DNA from: Phoronis australis | Taxonomy: Eukaryota > Phoronida > Phoronidae | Length of the DNA: 64,000 nt | Direction: 5' to 3' | Assembly (NCBI GenBank): GCA_002633005.1 | Contig: NMRA01000002.1 | Span: 2,386,505 to 2,450,504 of the forward strand | Shown here: in pieces, positions 59,307 to 64,000 of the stretch | How positions within the stretch are numbered: the stretch's first letter is position 1 | How the letters are laid out: every line of letters starts with the position of its first letter | Notes under the pieces: model-generated | The model's database searches: none | What the model was told of the DNA's origin: nothing | What the model saw: the letters and a program-made list of their open reading frames with translations, nothing else | Position numbers and translations under genes: made by a program

Positions 59307-62300
59307 GTAAGTTCTGTGATAAAGATTACCTTTAGGATAGGTTTACGTGAAAATATGTAGTTTAAGGGAAATGGGAAACCTTAAAAGCGTATCGCATCAG
59401 GAAAAACTGACAAAATCGACGACGATCAGTGCCTGTGTCTGTGACTGGCAATGACCATCGCCTCTGTTGGCCCGACCAGAGGCGATGCAGCTCCTATAGG
59501 CGCTCCATACGCTGGAAGCTTTTCGGCAAATTATGCCTCGCACGGACTAAAACATTAAAGTCACGTTGTTATAAATACCTTTTGCGCATAGGGGAACATC
59601 TTAGGAGGTTGTCGATGTGTTTAATTCCTTCCAACAAATACTTCCGTTATCAAACTTTTTCTTCAAGCAGTCCCTATTTCAGTTCCCGAAATCGTGAATT
59701 CACCATTGTCTCTCGGCGCACGCCAAGAGATCTGACCTCATTCTTTCAACCAGGCCGAAGGTCAGAAGTTGCGGTCCTGCCGGCGAACTTTGAAAGCTTA
59801 AGTCCCGACCCTCTGCGTACGTGCTGCCGGGAACCAGCCATGCATTTGCCGTGTTGTTAAACATAAAAATGTCAAATATGTGCTTAAAGACTATTAAATG
59901 TCATATCAACAGCATTTATTTTTATCAAATACAAACAATAATTCATTGAAATATAATCAGTTTCAAGTAACGCCAATTAAAGACAAGTAGTGGTAGCATT
60001 TTGGAAACAAACATTTGACCGACAAGACCGCAATGGCTCACCTTTGGCCTATTTAAAGATTGAGGTTATGAAGTCACATCACCTAGCGAACGAGGTAAAA
60101 CTTGGAGCCTGCGCAGTATAAAAATGGTGAGTTCACAATTTTGGGAACTGAACGAGTGACTGCTCGAACAAAAAGTTCAATAACGGAAGTATTTGTTCGA
60201 GTTGGAAGGAATTAAACACACCGACAACCTTCTAAGGTGTCCCTCTATGTGCAAAAGGTATTTATAACAACGTGACTTTCATGCTTTAGCCAGTGCGAGG
60301 CATAATTCGCCGAACAGCTTCCGGCGTATGAAGCGCCTATAGGAGCTGCATCGCCTCTGGTCAGGCCAACACAGGCGATGGTCATTGCCTAACTGTGAGT
60401 TTGACTTGGTCCTCCGCCTCCGAACCACTGACCCAGTAAACTCCATTGCAATTTACTTCAGACGCAGCAAACTCATGTCGTGGTCTTAGCAGAGGCTGAC
60501 ACCGGGCCGGGTAATTGTTTACAATACGATGACATTGACTTACGTACATGTTTTTCGTTCCGTTTGATTCCTCGCATGGCCATCAATCATGCCAAAAATA
60601 CACGATTCAAATGTATCCTACCCATTCCTATATGTTGTCGAATTTCTCCCCGCACTACTTCACAGTCAGTGATATCACCATGTTGAATGGAAGGAGTCAT
60701 CTGGCGGCCTAAAACTGAACTAATCAACTGACACCCAAGCAGAGCATCGCTGTTCATAAGTTCAAACTTACCGAGACCTGTTGACCTCAGGCCCGAGCTA
60801 CGTTCCCAAGGGTTTGAATTCCTATGGTGACCCTGGTATATACCCATCCCCTAACTAGAATCTGACAAAAAGGAGTTGTTTTCGATGTCCAAATTCGTGG
60901 AAAGGATATCACTTCAAAGAATTGAGCACACATGGCATTGTCAAATGGGAAATAGTCCAAACAGAAATTTGGCGATAAAATAGTGAGGAAACGCAGTAGG
61001 GGACATGTTAATATATTGTAGGAATGATTTATAAGCGAAATCGAATGATACCAAAATCGTGTGTAGGTCAATGTCGTCATGTAAACAATTACCCCAGCCA
61101 GTGCTGACCTAAAAACCCCATTCCCCAACATGATACAAATTGACATGATTTTCCAGTCCACTAAGTTCTGAAAGATGTTGTGACAGATGACTTCGGAGTG
61201 TGATGTACATCCAGATAAAGCCTCTATAAGTCGATTTCCAAATGGCAATTGCCTCTTGGCTGAACAGTTTAGAGGCGCAACCCTCACACATGCAACTTGG
61301 GTTCAAAAGAATTCGATATTTACAGCTAAGCACACAAGTAATGCACCTTAAAAATTCATAACGAGTAAGGTGGGTGTCGGTTGCATGCACCTAATCTGGT
61401 CGTGAGTTACATGTTGAGATTACAGGCAAAATTTTACGGGCAGTGTCAAATTGTGAGGTCCATATACAATTTACATGCATTGAGTTGTTCCCCAGCTTTA
61501 CTTTGATGCTAGTCTATACACATCTTGCTGGCTAGTTAGTTCAGAGTGCGACAGTCTGAAATATCTTACCAATGAGTAATTGTCTCTTGGCTGAAGTTCA
61601 CCTGCTGAACGGTTTGGACCTTTGGATTCTACTAACACTCCCTCACCCAGGTACAAGTTGTGACAATGATTTTTCTTAGTGTCTACTGTATGATAATATA
61701 GGTAAATCCACTTGTACACAGTGTTGTCAATCACAAGCTCCTGGCATGTGGGTGAATTGGTTAAAGTAATCGACCAAAGAACAATATTGTTCATTTGTGA
61801 GTAATTTAGAGTTTTTTTTTAAATTTTACATTACCCCTGGAACCAGAATTTTGTAACACTCGTCTTTATTGTGTGGAGCAGAGTGAGGTCGTCGCTGTAT
61901 TCTCCTTTCCTGTCAAGGTCTGTGCGTGTGTCCATGGCTAGTAAATCTCACCTTGTTTTGCACTCTTGTTGAAAAATCTACCTGTCTGTCGCCATCTTGG
62001 AACTGATTTAGTGAGGCCTTCATTTGTCTCTATGCCGCACCCATGACCAGAAACTCGCAAAATGCCACAGTACACTAGTAGTGAGCACTGTGCAATTTAA
62101 ACACTGATGATTAATATGAAGTTAAGTACTAGTTATTTGCATACTTGTAACTGTGCTAATGTATGGCAGGAGCTAAACGACAATGCTGTTTTGATAGTCT
62201 ATGCTAAACAAAGTGTAGTTAATTGACCACTTGTAAGTGTGAAAGCAAAAATTCTGCAAACAGGTAACCATTGCACTAATGGCCTACCTCACAGGCTCAC

Positions 62301-63152
62301 ACAACCCACATCATGCAGTGTTATTCCCCAGCACCGAATCACAATACTTAATGGATACAGTTCAGTGATGTGCGGCGGATTAATTCTGTCGTGAAACTCA
62401 TTCTTAAAAAACTTTTGTCAATTTTCTACCTATTTCATGTTCACATTATCACTTGTGTTGTGTGTCTAACTACTTTGGTCAAACAATCACAAAGATGAGG
62501 AATTAGCTTGCAAGTTCCACTTTAAACTTCATATAGACTATCCCAGGCAGATATTGCTACATCTGTGTATAGTGCTGTGTTAAGATTAGGTCACTTTATT
62601 TGTGTATTGACACTTTACAAATTTAACAATGAACCACCATGATTGCTTTTAATGTGCTCAATCACAAACATATAGTAAGAATAGCCAATTTTTGTGACCA
62701 TCTCTGACTTCATGTTGAGAGCCAGTTATTTCCACTAGATAATTAACTAGGTTATTCTGGACGTAATTAGTTTGGATTATTTCGGGAAATCTTATAAAGA
62801 AAATATTATTTTTCATCTCCCAACATCTTTTGCAAAACAATACATAAAACATTCACAAGAGTTGTCCTTTGCCGTGAGGTGGGTGTGTACTGCCTGGGTT
62901 GAAAACTTCTATCAGAAGTGTTTGGGATTACATAATTCTGATGTATTTCAGGCTCCACGTGCCTATACGGGGTATTCTCTCTTAAGGCCATGCCCTACTT
63001 TTGTGGATCAAGTTCGGGGTCACCGCTACAACTACGTTGATAAACACATGATCAAAGACGTGAAACGACGCAACACAGTAAAGGAATACTTCCCGATGCG
63101 ACAAAGACTTAATGCCATTCGTAAAAATGTTATTTTACCTAAAGAAATACAG
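59250..63152 (+). CDS. MRPS14: MRPS14 (mitochondrial uS14), first two coding exons; 3' end outside window
   Basis: Protein of the small mitochondrial ribosomal subunit, encoded in the nucleus and imported into mitochondria. Exon 1 (59250-59306) codes MAASVVSCVLSRLTSHIFA, an Arg/Ser/hydrophobic start suited to import, and ends at donor GTAAGT. Exon 2 (62952-63152) follows TTTCAG and codes 67 residues, including YVDKHMIKDVKRRNTVKEYF and RLNAIRKNVILPKEIQ. These match the human YVDWRMWRDVKRR and RINSLRKNTILP region. Both junctions are phase 0. The conserved last third, with the RNRCV and RPRGV motifs, is not found before 64000 and must lie beyond the edge. The intron carries a foldback element and SINE copies. 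Confidence 0.9.
59447..60389. mobile_element. Foldback element, longest copy, in MRPS14 intron 1
   Basis: The 943-bp element has inverted arms of about 280 bp. The left arm starts GGCAATGACCATCGCCTCTG and the right arm ends CACAGGCGATGGTCATTGCC. Inner matched words include CGATGCAGCTCCTATAGGCG, AATTATGCCTCGCAC and TTTAATTCCTTCCAAC. The centre (about 59730-60110) is unique and has no transposase. It belongs to the same family as 58404-58907 and 58074-58232. Confidence 0.8.
60390..62951 (+). other. Rest of MRPS14 intron 1
   Basis: Contains a SINE copy at 61190-61320, a weaker related piece near 61570-61640, and an antisense frame at 60587-60785 that could be an exon of an unassigned nested gene. 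The rest is AT-rich with nothing recognised. Confidence 0.45.
61190..61320 (+). mobile_element. tRNA-derived SINE copy
   Basis: A box TGGCTGAACAG at 61257-61267 matches TRGYNNARNNG. The B-box-like GTTCAAAAG at 61301-61309 misses only the last C. The spacing of 44 bp is identical to the copy at 16917-16969, and CAGATAAAGCCTCT plus TGGCAATTG precede both. A piece with CTCTTGGCTGAA at about 61580 may be a third, decayed copy. Confidence 0.6.
62952..63152 (+). CDS. MRPS14: MRPS14 exon 2: conserved uS14m core
   Basis: Codes APRAYTGYSLL through RGHRYNYVDKHMIKDVKRR and IRKNVILPKEIQ. The DVKRR and LRKNxILP motifs are diagnostic of the N-terminal part of mitochondrial uS14. The acceptor is GTATTTCAG and the donor GTTTGT. 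Confidence 0.92.
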
Positions 63153-64000
63153 GTTTGTACAAACATTACAAAGATATACTGCGTTGGAGTGGAATCAGTT
63201 TTCACTGACTTGGTGTGTGCAGTTTAAATGTGCACCATTGGAATGACTGTGTATAAAAGCTAACCTTAGATTATTATTTTACATGTACCTTTGACTTGTC
63301 TTGGATGTTCAGAACTTGTTTGTAAGGGAGTGGTCACTTATTTTGTTATCGTTGGAGAGAGGAGTCTTTGCAAAAGATGATGATTTATGATGGGGAGGTG
63401 GTTAGTCTCATGGTGACATCATCATGTGGTTTATTAGAATATTCCCATCACAGTAAATGTATCATTAGGAAACTAGTTCAACTTACATAAAGAGGAATTG
63501 GCTAATTTGAAAACTGGGACCCACAGTATGACAGTGCAATGATTTGATCGTATTTCACTAGACTTAACTTATAGACACACAAATGACATACTCACTCCAT
63601 CACTGACCAAATGGGGGGTTGGCTGTGATGATGTAATTAGACACTGGACAGGGTGGGGTCATATCATGATGATGGGTGATGGGGGGTAAAAGTGGCAAAT
63701 TTGGATGACGTAATATGTGAACACTCCCCAAGAGTGTGCAAAAATTCCTGCTGATGGCGACCCTAGAGTCAGATCACATGACTTACCACCACCATCTTTG
63801 TATTTGTATTTATAAAGCTGCATTGCCCTCTTTCCAGCTGTCTAGAAGTACACCTTTTATTGTCTTAGAATCAGTCTCATAATACTCCTTAGAGGGATAT
63901 GTTTGTATCTGTTACCAGCAACAACACAGAAATCATCGGTGATGTATTTGGAGTTAGTAACAGAACTAGAATACTATGGTGCTGAGGATGATTATGAGAC
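63153..64000 (+). other. MRPS14 intron 2 to the window edge
   Basis: I searched for the remaining MRPS14 exon and did not find it. G-rich runs such as GATGGGTGATGGGGGG occur at 63600-63690. No other feature. Confidence 0.45.

Noticed and set aside
59429-59860. 143-codon open frame on the plus strand
   Set aside because: It lies across the left arm of the foldback element, has no family resemblance, and is not conserved in frame in the other copies.
62772-62951. Extension of the MRPS14 exon upstream to 62772 with no intron
   Set aside because: The frame is open, but the sequence before TTTCAG at 62951 has no uS14m likeness, while an ATG exon with a strong donor in matching phase is at 59250.
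1-64000. CRISPR arrays, bacterial operons, toxin or viral genes
   Set aside because: None seen; repeats are of animal transposon type and the genes are spliced.

Overview
The window is nuclear DNA of an invertebrate animal. It holds intron-rich genes with GT-AG splice sites, AT-rich non-coding DNA, an animal homeobox gene, an FG nucleoporin and a nuclear-encoded mitochondrial ribosomal protein. Several families of short inverted-terminal-repeat elements and many copies of the palindrome TACATGTA are also present. I infer a marine invertebrate, perhaps a cnidarian such as a coral or anemone, but nothing here proves the phylum.

Layout. (1) 1-24 kb, plus strand: the 3' part of a diaphanous-related formin of the FMNL type. 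I resolve 24 coding exons whose phases all agree, giving 1008 residues in the order GBD/FH3, coiled coil, very short FH1, FH2, acidic tail. (2) 24-39.6 kb: a gene-poor, AT-rich stretch with no gene I can support. It includes a 350-bp duplication either side of a single N. (3) 39.6-45.7 kb, minus strand: a complete three-exon UNCX (Unc4) paired-like homeobox gene, followed upstream by more AT-rich non-coding DNA. (4) 49.8-57.9 kb, minus strand: a complete seven-exon NUP42 (NUPL2/NLP1) gene, with a CCCH zinc finger at the start and LFG repeats plus a Gle1-binding-type tail at the end. A piggyBac relic flanked by TTAA lies in one intron. (5) 59.25-64 kb, plus strand: the first two coding exons of MRPS14 (uS14m), head-to-head with NUP42. 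The gene runs off the right edge.

Mobile and repeated DNA: a piggyBac remnant, a cluster of foldback elements around the NUP42/MRPS14 promoter region, a 247-bp MITE with perfect 15-bp inverted ends and a likely 5-bp target duplication (three copies), tRNA-derived SINE copies with matching A and B boxes, hAT-like GGCGGATCCAG elements, and a 71-bp tandem repeat with dispersed single copies.

The genes are not a pathway. The formin builds actin filaments, UNCX is a developmental transcription factor, NUP42 serves mRNA export at the nuclear pore, and MRPS14 serves mitochondrial translation. I found no CRISPR, toxin or viral system. The most unusual points are the formin's near-absent FH1 and missing DAD, the LFG-rich NUP42, and the undescribed small repeat families.
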